Assembly: GCA_030432255.1 (NCBI GenBank)
Contig: JAUIHS010000001.1
Span: 186,001-250,000, forward strand
DNA from: Phycisphaerae bacterium
Lineage (GTDB): Bacteria > Planctomycetota > Phycisphaerae > Phycisphaerales > UBA1924
Direction of reading: 5' to 3'
Length of the DNA: 64,000 bases
Under the pieces are notes generated by a model that ran no database searches, was not told the DNA's origin, and was given only the letters and a program-made list of their open reading frames with translations. Below, piece after piece: positions 15,831 through 24,176 of this stretch; position 1 is the stretch's first letter; each line of letters begins with the position of its first letter. The position numbers and the translations under genes were made by a program.

Positions 15831-17084
15831 ATGAAGATTGGTCGGTATCGGACGCCGTCAGGGGCGGTTGTACTGGGGGAGTGGTCGGGCGATGGGTCTG
15901 TGGCGGTGCTTCGGGACATGGACGGGGTTCTGACCGGCCGGCGGGGGCGAACGCCGGGGGAGTTCCTTCGTGGGCTGCGGGCGGTGGTGGCAGACGATGA
16001 TCCGCTGATTCGCGAAACGATCCAGACCATCCTGACGCGCTACGCGTGCGACTGCACGGTCTGCGCGGACGGGGCGGAAGCGATTGAGGCGGTTCAGGAT
16101 CGGAAGCCGGATCTGGTTGTCTCGGATATCGCCATGCCGCACAAGGATGGCTACGAGGTCTTCGCGGCCACTCGCGCGGCTGACCCGACGACGGCGATCC
16201 TGTTGATCACGGGATTCGGTTATGACCCGGGCCATGCGCTGGTGAAGTGTGCGCAGGCCGGGAACAACAACGTGCTGTTCAAGCCGTTCTCTCCGACTGA
16301 CCTCCTGGAGGAGTTGCAGCAGGCGATCATTGAGGCACGTGGGGCGTCGGGCTGTTCGATCGTTCGTACGGGCAAGACGATCGAGGTTGATGCCGTCCTT
16401 GCGCCGGTGCAGCCACCGGACGTGATCTGCGTGGGGCGCAATTACCTTTGCGGCGGAGCGACGCCCTCGGAAGCCGTCGAGGATCTTGAGGTGTTCCTGA
16501 AGCCGACGGGGTGCCTTGTCGGTGATGGTGGTGCGATCGAGATTCCGGAGTTCGAGGGGGTGACGCCGGGAGTCGAGTGCGAGGGTGAACTTGCGTTCGT
16601 GGTGGGTTGCGATGCGTCGATGCTTGATGACGAGGCGTCTGCTTCGTCGTGCATCCTGGGGTACACGGTGGCGATTGATGTGACGGCGCGGCAGTGGCAG
16701 CGCGGGAGTGGAGCACCGGCGTGGATGCGGGGGAAGGGCTTCCGCGGTTTCTGCCCTGTCGGGCCGAGCCTGGTGACGGCGGATGAACTGGGTCCCGTCG
16801 ATGGGCTGCGAATCACGACGACCGTGAGTGATCGGGTCATCCAGGAGGGGTCGACGTCGGACATGATGCGGTCTCCGGCTCAGATTCTTCTTGAGTTGAG
16901 CCGACACATGCCAGTGCGCGCGGGCACGTTGGTGCTGACTGGTACGCCGACCTACTCGGAGACGGATGCCGAGGTCCGTGTACTGAGTGAAGGCGACGTG
17001 GTGACCGTGGAGATCGAGGGGATCGGGGCGCTGACGTGCCCAGTCTCGCATGTGTTGTCGCACGCGGGCGGTAACAGCGGATGA
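15831..17084 (+). CDS. Receiver domain inserted in a fumarylacetoacetase-fold enzyme
   Basis: A 417-residue protein with three parts. Residues 1-45 resemble the N-terminal cap found before FAH catalytic domains. Residues 49-168 are a full response-regulator receiver: acidic cluster D55-D57, phospho-acceptor D99 in VSDIAMP, switch T127, and K151 in LFKPF. Residues about 184-410 are the FAH-fold catalytic domain, with DVICVGRNY, candidate metal ligands E251, E253 (VECEGELAF) and D283 (AIDVTAR), plus FCPVGPSLVT and LVLTGTPT. A usual Asp after GKxF is Arg here (KGFRGF). The downstream histidine kinase overlaps by ATGA. I infer phosphorylation-gated hydrolase/decarboxylase activity; the substrate is unknown and catalysis could be lost. 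Confidence 0.88.
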   Translation: MKIGRYRTPSGAVVLGEWSGDGSVAVLRDMDGVLTGRRGRTPGEFLRGLRAVVADDDPLIRETIQTILTRYACDCTVCADGAEAIEAVQDRKPDLVVSDIAMPHKDGYEVFAATRAADPTTAILLITGFGYDPGHALVKCAQAGNNNVLFKPFSPTDLLEELQQAIIEARGASGCSIVRTGKTIEVDAVLAPVQPPDVICVGRNYLCGGATPSEAVEDLEVFLKPTGCLVGDGGAIEIPEFEGVTPGVECEGELAFVVGCDASMLDDEASASSCILGYTVAIDVTARQWQRGSGAPAWMRGKGFRGFCPVGPSLVTADELGPVDGLRITTTVSDRVIQEGSTSDMMRSPAQILLELSRHMPVRAGTLVLTGTPTYSETDAEVRVLSEGDVVTVEIEGIGALTCPVSHVLSHAGGNSG

Positions 17085-20080
17085 CGCTGCGGGAAAAGAC
17101 ACTCGTCATCATCGGGGTGACGTTGATGGGTCTGCTGGTGGTGCTGCTGGTGGCGGCGCGGCAGATAGTCTATCGCTCGTTCAACCAACTGGAGATCGAG
17201 GCGGCGGACGAGAATCTCTCGCGCGTCACGGAGGCGATCGCTGTCGCGGAGCGGGAGGTTCGCAGCACGGCTTCCGATTATGCGGCGTGGGACGATACGT
17301 GCGACTACATCCAGGAGCCGTATGAGTCGTATGAGACGTCGAATTACTCGTGGGCTTCAATCCAGGGAATCTACGTCAACACCGTGATCTACCTTGATCG
17401 CGAGGACAACCCGGTCTTCATGACGGAGTATGACCTGTCGAACGGGATGAAGCTCCAGGGTGAGCCGCCGCTGCTGCGGGCGCTGCAGTCATATCCGGGT
17501 CTGCTCAACCATACGGATGTGAGCGGTGGTCAGTCGGGGCTGGTGCGGACGGACGGAGGTGTGATGCTGGTCTCGGCGGAACCGATCGTGACGAGCCGTC
17601 GGGAGGGTCCGATCCTCGGTACGGTGTTGATGGGGCGGTATGTCGATGAGGAAGAGATCGGGCGGCTGGCCTCGGTCACACGCCTCGATCTGCGGATGGA
17701 TGTGTGGAGTGATGCGCCCGCAGGTCCGGAGTTCGCCAGTGCGCGCGAACAACTGTCCATGACGAACCTGCGCCATTTCGATCCGATGAGTACGTCCTCG
17801 CTCGCGGCGTACGTGCTGATATCAGACTTCAAGGAAGACCCGGTACTGATCGTTCGCGCGGATATGCCTCGGCAGATCATGGGCCTGGGGCGGAGCACCA
17901 TCTTCACATTCATCGGCGTGATGCTGGCGGGCGGGATCATGTGCGGACTGGCGTCGCTGCTGCTGCTGGAACGCCTGGTGCTCAGGCGGATGGCCCGGCT
18001 CAGTCGGACGGTTCGCACCATCGGGCTTCGCGGGGACCTCTCGACCCGGGTTCCCGAGGACGGCGCCGACGAGATTGGTGATCTCGCGAAGTCCATCAAC
18101 GAGACTCTTGAAGCGCTGGAGCGTGCGCAGGAGGCGCTGCGGAGCGTGGGTTCGCGGGCCCGCTGCATCCTCTGGTCGGCGGACGTGGAGCAGGGGACGG
18201 ACGGCGACCTGCAGGTGTCCCTGAAGATGCAGGATGAACGAGCGGCGCAGCGTCTTCTTCCGATGGACCTGTACGGCGGCGTGTCGTACGCGGACTCCTG
18301 GAAGTCTGCGATTCATCCTGAGGACAAGGCTCGGGTGGCGAAGGCGCCGATCGATGCGATTCGTCGGGCCGAGACGTCTTACGAGCAGGAGTACCGGATC
18401 CGAACCGCGGATGATGACGTCCAGTGGGTCGGTGAGCAGGTGGCGATCGAGCACCTGGGTGGAGGACGGTGGCGACTGGTCGGGGTCTGCACCGAGATCA
18501 CGGATCGGAAGCAGGCGCAGGAGGAACTTCAGCGAGCCCGGGATGCGGCGCTCGAGGTGGCGCAGATCAAGTCGGACTTCCTGGCCAACATGAGCCACGA
18601 GGTGCGTACGCCGATCAACGGGATCGTCGGAATGGTCGATCTGCTCAAACGGACGGAACTGGCCCCGGAGCAGCAGGAGTACGTCCAACTCATTCGCGTG
18701 TCCGCGGATTCCCTGATGACGGTGATCAATGACATCCTCGATTTTTCCAAGATCGAGTCCGGGAAGCTGCGCATGGAGGCGATCGAGTTTCCGATCCGCG
18801 GCCGGGTTCGAGATCTCGTGGCAATCATGGCTGTGCGAGGCGAAGAGAAGGGCATCGCGGTCGTCGGACAGGTTGACGACGACGTACCGGACACACTTGT
18901 TGGTGACCCCGGGCGTCTGACGCAGGTGTTGATGAACCTCGTCGGCAATGCGGTGAAGTTCACTTCTGAGGGCGAAGTCCGAGTGGTCGTTGGGGTGGAA
19001 CAGGCGGACAGCAATATCGTGACGCTCAAGTTCGCGGTCCGTGATACGGGTATCGGTATTCCCGCAGACAAGCTCGAGCAGATCTTCGAGCCGTTCGTGC
19101 AGGCAGACGCGTCGACGACGCGGCGCTTCGGCGGTACGGGGCTTGGGCTCGCCATCTGCCGCGAGATCGTGCAGTTGATGCATGGCCAGTTGGCTGTGGA
19201 AAGCGTGGTTGATGAGGGGAGCACGTTCTCGTTCACCGCGGAGTTCCGTCGGGGCGAGGGGCGGCGACCAACCGAGTCCGGTGCGGTGGAAGCGGTGTCG
19301 CGTCCGCTCCGCATTCTGCTGGCCGAGGACAATCCAATCAACCGGCGCGTCGCACGGCGACTGCTGGAACAGGACGGTCATCGCATCTTCACCGTTGAGG
19401 ACGGACTATCCGCCGTGCAGGCGATTGAGCATGAGCGGTATGACCTCGTGCTCATGGATGTGCACATGCCGCGAATGGGCGGATTCGAAGCGCTCGGTGC
19501 CATTCGAGCCTCCGAGCGCATTCGCGGCGGGCACATTCCCGTGATTGCGATGACGGCGCGGGCGATGGAAGGCGACAGGGAGCGGTGTCTGGAGGCGGGC
19601 ATGGATGGCTACATCGCCAAGCCCGTGGAGCCACGACTGCTGCGGCGGGAGATTCGCCGCGTGGTGGGAGACTCTCAGACGTCGACGGGTGAGACGGCGC
19701 CCGCTGAAAGTGCGGCTCAGGATGCGGTGCTGGATCTGGATGGTGCGCGGGAACGATGCGGCGGGGATGATTTGTTGCTTGCGGAACTGCTCGACCTGCT
19801 TCGGGAATCGGCTGACAACTATGTTGCACGGATTCGGCTGTCGGCGCAGGAAACGAACTGGGACGAGATGATCCAGGTGGCGCATACGCTGAAGGGGGCC
19901 GCCGCAAACCTGTGCGCCCGCGAGGTGGCGGCGGCGGCCCGCAGTCTTGAGGAGACACCGCCGGAGGTGCTTGAATCGGAGCACGAGGGTCTTGTGGCAC
20001 AGCTTGATCTTGCGATCGAGCGTCTGAAGGGCAGCATTGATTCGTTGCTGAGGAAAAAGAATGCGGACATTGATCGCTGA
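17081..20080 (+). CDS. CHASE4 hybrid sensor histidine kinase with REC and HPt
   Basis: A 999-residue membrane kinase starting in an ATGA overlap with the upstream gene. In order: a transmembrane helix (about 8-28), a CHASE4-type periplasmic sensor (about 35-260, with the SDYAAWDDT signature), a second transmembrane helix (about 267-290), HAMP, a PAS-like region (about 355-475), and HisKA with phospho-His in ANMSHEVRTP (near 505). These are followed by HATPase with N, G1 and G2 boxes (VGNAVKF, DTGIGIP, GTGLGLAI), REC with Asp in LVLMDVHMP (near 792), and HPt with His in VAHTLKGAA (near 935). All phosphorelay residues are present. Likely partners are the receiver proteins on either side in the operon. 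Confidence 0.95.
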   Translation: MTLREKTLVIIGVTLMGLLVVLLVAARQIVYRSFNQLEIEAADENLSRVTEAIAVAEREVRSTASDYAAWDDTCDYIQEPYESYETSNYSWASIQGIYVNTVIYLDREDNPVFMTEYDLSNGMKLQGEPPLLRALQSYPGLLNHTDVSGGQSGLVRTDGGVMLVSAEPIVTSRREGPILGTVLMGRYVDEEEIGRLASVTRLDLRMDVWSDAPAGPEFASAREQLSMTNLRHFDPMSTSSLAAYVLISDFKEDPVLIVRADMPRQIMGLGRSTIFTFIGVMLAGGIMCGLASLLLLERLVLRRMARLSRTVRTIGLRGDLSTRVPEDGADEIGDLAKSINETLEALERAQEALRSVGSRARCILWSADVEQGTDGDLQVSLKMQDERAAQRLLPMDLYGGVSYADSWKSAIHPEDKARVAKAPIDAIRRAETSYEQEYRIRTADDDVQWVGEQVAIEHLGGGRWRLVGVCTEITDRKQAQEELQRARDAALEVAQIKSDFLANMSHEVRTPINGIVGMVDLLKRTELAPEQQEYVQLIRVSADSLMTVINDILDFSKIESGKLRMEAIEFPIRGRVRDLVAIMAVRGEEKGIAVVGQVDDDVPDTLVGDPGRLTQVLMNLVGNAVKFTSEGEVRVVVGVEQADSNIVTLKFAVRDTGIGIPADKLEQIFEPFVQADASTTRRFGGTGLGLAICREIVQLMHGQLAVESVVDEGSTFSFTAEFRRGEGRRPTESGAVEAVSRPLRILLAEDNPINRRVARRLLEQDGHRIFTVEDGLSAVQAIEHERYDLVLMDVHMPRMGGFEALGAIRASERIRGGHIPVIAMTARAMEGDRERCLEAGMDGYIAKPVEPRLLRREIRRVVGDSQTSTGETAPAESAAQDAVLDLDGARERCGGDDLLLAELLDLLRESADNYVARIRLSAQETNWDEMIQVAHTLKGAAANLCAREVAAAARSLEETPPEVLESEHEGLVAQLDLAIERLKGSIDSLLRKKNADIDR

Positions 20081-20663
20081 AGATGACCCGGTATCCCGGC
20101 GAGCGCTTGAGGCGACGCTGGCGCGCTGGGGGTATGACGTCGAGGTGACCTCGGACGGCAACGAGGCGTGGGCGCGTCTTCAGGAGTTGGACACGCCGCA
20201 CCTGCTCGTGCTGGACTGGATGATGCCGGGCATGTCCGGCCCGGACGTGTGCCGCCGGGCGCGGTCGTTGACCACGGGTGACCTTTTCTACATCATTCTG
20301 CTGACGGCAAAGGGTCGGGTCGAGGACGTGGTGGACGGACTTGACGCCGGGGCGGATGACTATGTCTGCAAGCCATATCACAACGATGAGCTTCGAGCGC
20401 GGGTGAGGTCGGGGCAGCGCATCATTGAACTGCGGATGGCGCTGGAGGAACGGATCCAGGACCTGGAGCGGGCTCTTACGGAGGTGCGTCAGCTTCGAGG
20501 GCTGCTTCCGATCTGCGCGTATTGCAAGAAGATCAAGGAAGGCGAGGACTACTGGCGATCTGTCGAGTCTTACTTCCAGCAGCACAGCGATGCCAGGTTC
20601 TCGCATGGGATCTGCCCGGAGTGCTACGAGAACATTGTGAAGCCGGGCCTTGAAGAACTCTGA
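20061..20663 (+). CDS. Response regulator with cysteine-rich C-terminal tail
   Basis: A 200-residue protein whose start lies inside the last 20 nt of the kinase gene, so it is translationally coupled. Residues 1-120 are a receiver domain with DD at 9-10, phospho-Asp in LVLDWMMPG (near 53), Thr in ILLTAKG and Lys in VCKPYH. A short coiled coil follows. The end carries LLPICAYCKKIKE and FSHGICPECYENI, two Cys-x-x-Cys pairs that could bind metal or a redox cofactor. This tail recurs in receiver proteins of several phyla, but its role is not established to my knowledge. It may end the phosphorelay without binding DNA. Confidence 0.88.
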   Translation: MRTLIAEDDPVSRRALEATLARWGYDVEVTSDGNEAWARLQELDTPHLLVLDWMMPGMSGPDVCRRARSLTTGDLFYIILLTAKGRVEDVVDGLDAGADDYVCKPYHNDELRARVRSGQRIIELRMALEERIQDLERALTEVRQLRGLLPICAYCKKIKEGEDYWRSVESYFQQHSDARFSHGICPECYENIVKPGLEEL

Positions 20664-20700
20664 GGCCGGACGGCTTCAGTTGGGGTAGAATCGAGTTGCG

Positions 20701-21330
20701 ATGACCGAGCCAGGCGATGAACTTGTCGAGAGGGCTGTTTCCGGTGACCAGGATGCTCTGACTGAGCTTCTTCGTGATCAGCGACCCGGTCTGGAACGCC
20801 ACATCGAGAGTTCGATCAGTGGACAGTGGCGGTCTGCGATCGACGCCGCGGACATCATGCAGATCACCTACCTGGAAGCGTTCCTGCGCATTGACAGGCT
20901 CAACGGGCGGAACATTCGGGCGTTCGCGGCGTGGCTGCGGCGGATTGCGGAGAACAACCTGCGGGATGCGGTCCGGATTCTGGATGCGGACAAGCGTCCG
21001 AGCCCGGCGCGTCAGGTTCGTCCGGCGGCGACCGGGTCTGACGATTCAATGGTGGGTCTGGTCAACCTGCTGGGCGCCGTGTCGATGACGCCCAGTCGGG
21101 CGGTGGCGGCGGGGGAGGCGAAAGCATTCCTGAACGATGCCCTGAAGCGTCTTCCGCCGGACTACGAGCAGGTGGTCCGGTTGTACGACCTTGAGGGTCG
21201 CCCGGCGAAGGACGTGGCTGAGCGGATGGGTCGGTCGGAGGGGGCGGTCTACATGCTGCGAGCCCGGGCGCACGACTACCTGCAGGAGCTGATGGGCTCC
21301 CGGTCGAAGTTTTTCAGCAAGACCGAGTGA
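20701..21330 (+). CDS. ECF-type RNA polymerase sigma factor
   Basis: A 209-residue sigma-70 family protein with region 2 (DAADIMQITYLEAFLRI near residues 47-63) and region 4 with a helix-turn-helix (LPPDYEQVVRLYDLEG, then AERMGRSEGAVYMLRARA near 180-197). There is no Shine-Dalgarno before the ATG, and a TAGAAT -10-like element ends nine bases upstream at 20691, so the transcript may be leaderless. It directly precedes a Ser/Thr kinase gene, a pairing seen in planctomycete ECF groups where the kinase is thought to control the sigma factor in place of a classic anti-sigma. Confidence 0.88.
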   Translation: MTEPGDELVERAVSGDQDALTELLRDQRPGLERHIESSISGQWRSAIDAADIMQITYLEAFLRIDRLNGRNIRAFAAWLRRIAENNLRDAVRILDADKRPSPARQVRPAATGSDDSMVGLVNLLGAVSMTPSRAVAAGEAKAFLNDALKRLPPDYEQVVRLYDLEGRPAKDVAERMGRSEGAVYMLRARAHDYLQELMGSRSKFFSKTE

Positions 21331-21387
21331 GGAGCGGGTCGATTTGCCGCCTCGAACTCAGGGAGATGCAGAAACAGGTGACGCACG

Positions 21388-24069
21388 GTGGTGTCGAAAT
21401 CGAACGACAACCTGAGTGACCGAGGCGACAGTCGTTCGCCCGAGTCGGCAACACATGACGAGGCGATCCTGCGCGCCCGCGATCAGGCTGCCTACGCTCG
21501 TGAGCGGAGCGGCTGGACACCCATGGCACGGGATGCTCTGCCGGGGTACGAGATACTGCAGGAGATTCATCGCGGCGGCCAGGGGGTGGTCTACCTCGCG
21601 ATCCAGAAGTCTGCGAAGCGCAAGGTCGCCGTGAAGGTGATGCACAGCAGTGCGTTCCAGGGTTCAAAGGGGCGGGCACGGTTTCAGCGCGAAGTGGAGA
21701 TCCTCGGTCAGCTTCAGCATTCGAACATCGTGTCCATCCATGACAGCGGGATCGTCGGTGAGAACTGCTACATCGTCATGGACTACATCTCGGGACGCGC
21801 ACTGGATGAGTATCTCGACCAGGAGCGCCCTTCCACGGACGCCTGCCTGGGTGTGTTCATCGGCGTGTGCCAGGCGTTGAATGCGGCACACCTCAAGGGT
21901 GTGATTCATCGCGACCTCAAGCCCGGGAACATCCGGGTGGACGCTGACGGAATCCCGCACGTACTGGACTTCGGGCTTGCCAAGCTGGCGTCCGGTGAAA
22001 GTGACGGCGGCGAGATCATGTCGATGACGGGCCAGTTCATCGGGTCACTCCCGTGGGCGAGTCCGGAGCAGGCGCAGGGATCTCCGGATCGGATCGATGT
22101 GCGGACTGACGTCTACTCGCTGGGTGTGATCCTGTACCAGATGCTGACCGGCGGGCAGTTCCCGTATGAAGTGGCCGGCAACATGCGGGATGTGCTGGAT
22201 AACATCCTGCGTGCTGAACCGGTGCGCCCCAGCACAATCAGGCGGCAGGTCGGCGACGAACTGGAGACGATTGTTCTCAAGTGCCTGAGCAAGGATCGAG
22301 ATCGCCGGTATCAGAATGCGGGGGAACTGGGACGGGACCTGTCGCGATACCTGAACGGCGAGCCGATCGAAGCGAAACGCGACAGTGGCTGGTACGTCTT
22401 TCGCAAGACTGTTCGACGCCATCAGCCGATGGCCATCAGCGCGACGGCATTCCTCGCGCTTCTCGTCGTCTTCTCCGTTGCCATGACCATCTCGCGGCAG
22501 TCCGAAGCGCGAGCGGCGACCCGGGCGGTCGAAGCGAGCGAGACTGCGAACAAGGCGGCGGATGATGCACTTGCGGCACAGGAGGTCGCGGAACGACAGC
22601 GTGCTCGGGCGGAGGCGTTGGTCGCAAGCCTGGTGCATTCGTCAGAGCTCTTTTTCAGGGTTGATGACGAGACGACACATCTCCGAGGCGGCTTCGGGGC
22701 ACGGGAAACATTGCTGCGCGGCATGGTCGACATGCTCGATCGCGTGGAGCCGTTTGTCGGTGATGACCAGGCCGATACGCAGGTCCTTCTGTTGGTCGCT
22801 GAGACGCGTCGCCGGGTTGGAGAGCTCAACCGGAGCCTCTATGGCGAGGGTGAGCGAGCGCTCGCGTTGATCGATGATGCGATTGAGATGGCGGATACCG
22901 TGCTCGAACGCAATCCGGGTGACGATGGAGCGTTGCTGGCGCGCGGGCGGGCGCTGGCATCGCGGGCATCGATCAGGCTGTCGCAACGGGAACTGGACGA
23001 GGCAGAGGCGGACAGCGGACTCGCCATGAAGGTGTTCGAAGCAGCGGGCGATGCGACGGCTGCGGATGAACTGGCCCTGCTGACGGCTGACCTGTGGATG
23101 TTGCGGGCCCGGGTTCGGGCTCGAAGAGCTTCAGGGGATCATGACGAAGGGGAAGCACTGCGTTTCCTGGCGAGGGCCAGAGCGGACCTCGCGGAGGCGG
23201 AGGCGCTTTGCGAGGCAGTCAGTGGAGAGGCGCTGGCAGAGGAGCGATCTCGGTCGATGTCCGCCTGCCGCGAGTTGGGGCACGAACTCTCATTGCTGAG
23301 TGGCCGCATCTACCACGGATGGGCGCGGAAGGCGGAGGATGACGCAGAAGCGCAGCGTCTGTTCGATGCTGCGGTGCGCCGCTTCGATGAAGCGGTTGAG
23401 TTCAACGGTACGGCGGCGCGTGAGTTCGGTCGGCTGCTGGCTCAGTCGCCGCGGGATGCGCAGCTGGCGCGTGATCGTGCCTACGCACTGGTGTACGAGG
23501 GGGAGTCACTGGTCTGGTTGTCACTGGCTGAAGAGAGGCGTGCCGAGAGGCTGGGCGAGGATCGGCCGCTGGATCAGATCCTCGAACTGCGTCGTGCCGC
23601 GTTCCCGTTGTTTGAGGAAGCTGTGGAGATCACGCGCGGGTTGGAGCGTATCAACGACATGGACATCCGGACCTCGCGGGATGTCGCGATCTGCCAGAAC
23701 AAACTTGGAAACCAGCTTCGCGTATTCGGCTGGGAGACAGAGGACCTGGAGGTATTGAGGCGAGCGGAAGTCGTCTTTACCGATTCGCTTGCCCGGCGCG
23801 AGGCGTTGTGGCGGGACGATCCCCTGCCTCAGAACGGCCATGACCTGGCAGTAGGGCTGTTCAAGCGCGGCGAGGTTCTCCTGATGCTGGCGGAGCGGGA
23901 CGGGGACCGGAATCGCGATGCGACGCTGGTGGAGGCGTGTGAACTGCTGGAGCGGGCGGCCGTACGGTTCGCGGAGGCGGGTGGCCGGGGATACCCGGTC
24001 GAGAATGCCCTTCGACTGATCGGACGTCTCCGCGAGAATGTCCCGTGTAACAACACGGACGGAGATTGA
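21388..24069 (+). CDS. Transmembrane Ser/Thr protein kinase with helical repeat tail
   Basis: An 893-residue protein starting at GTG 21388 (GTG 21391 is equally possible). The kinase domain covers about 51-320: glycine loop IHRGGQGVVYLA, Lys in KVAVKVMHS, HRDLKPGNI with catalytic Asp near 176, DFGLAKL, and the APE-equivalent WASPEQAQ. A transmembrane helix at about 350-368 (MAISATAFLALLVVFSVAM) is followed by an Ala/Glu/Arg-rich coiled coil, then about 450 residues of helical repeat-like sequence outside the membrane. It lies 57 nt after the ECF sigma gene and is probably cotranscribed with it. A phosphorylation link between the two is inferred. Confidence 0.92.
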   Translation: MVSKSNDNLSDRGDSRSPESATHDEAILRARDQAAYARERSGWTPMARDALPGYEILQEIHRGGQGVVYLAIQKSAKRKVAVKVMHSSAFQGSKGRARFQREVEILGQLQHSNIVSIHDSGIVGENCYIVMDYISGRALDEYLDQERPSTDACLGVFIGVCQALNAAHLKGVIHRDLKPGNIRVDADGIPHVLDFGLAKLASGESDGGEIMSMTGQFIGSLPWASPEQAQGSPDRIDVRTDVYSLGVILYQMLTGGQFPYEVAGNMRDVLDNILRAEPVRPSTIRRQVGDELETIVLKCLSKDRDRRYQNAGELGRDLSRYLNGEPIEAKRDSGWYVFRKTVRRHQPMAISATAFLALLVVFSVAMTISRQSEARAATRAVEASETANKAADDALAAQEVAERQRARAEALVASLVHSSELFFRVDDETTHLRGGFGARETLLRGMVDMLDRVEPFVGDDQADTQVLLLVAETRRRVGELNRSLYGEGERALALIDDAIEMADTVLERNPGDDGALLARGRALASRASIRLSQRELDEAEADSGLAMKVFEAAGDATAADELALLTADLWMLRARVRARRASGDHDEGEALRFLARARADLAEAEALCEAVSGEALAEERSRSMSACRELGHELSLLSGRIYHGWARKAEDDAEAQRLFDAAVRRFDEAVEFNGTAAREFGRLLAQSPRDAQLARDRAYALVYEGESLVWLSLAEERRAERLGEDRPLDQILELRRAAFPLFEEAVEITRGLERINDMDIRTSRDVAICQNKLGNQLRVFGWETEDLEVLRRAEVVFTDSLARREALWRDDPLPQNGHDLAVGLFKRGEVLLMLAERDGDRNRDATLVEACELLERAAVRFAEAGGRGYPVENALRLIGRLRENVPCNNTDGD

Positions 24070-24176
24070 CCCTGAAAGAGCGACCGGATAGGTTGGGTGG
24101 TAGGAGGATGGTCGCCCCGGTTCCTTCCGGGATTGGAAGGGCTGCGGGGACCCCGTCGGTCGGAGAGGAATGCGTC

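Noticed and set aside
24066-24176. N-terminal extension of the PEP-CTERM protein
   Set aside because: The extension overlaps the kinase stop region and precedes a good ribosome binding site and signal peptide that begin at 24177.
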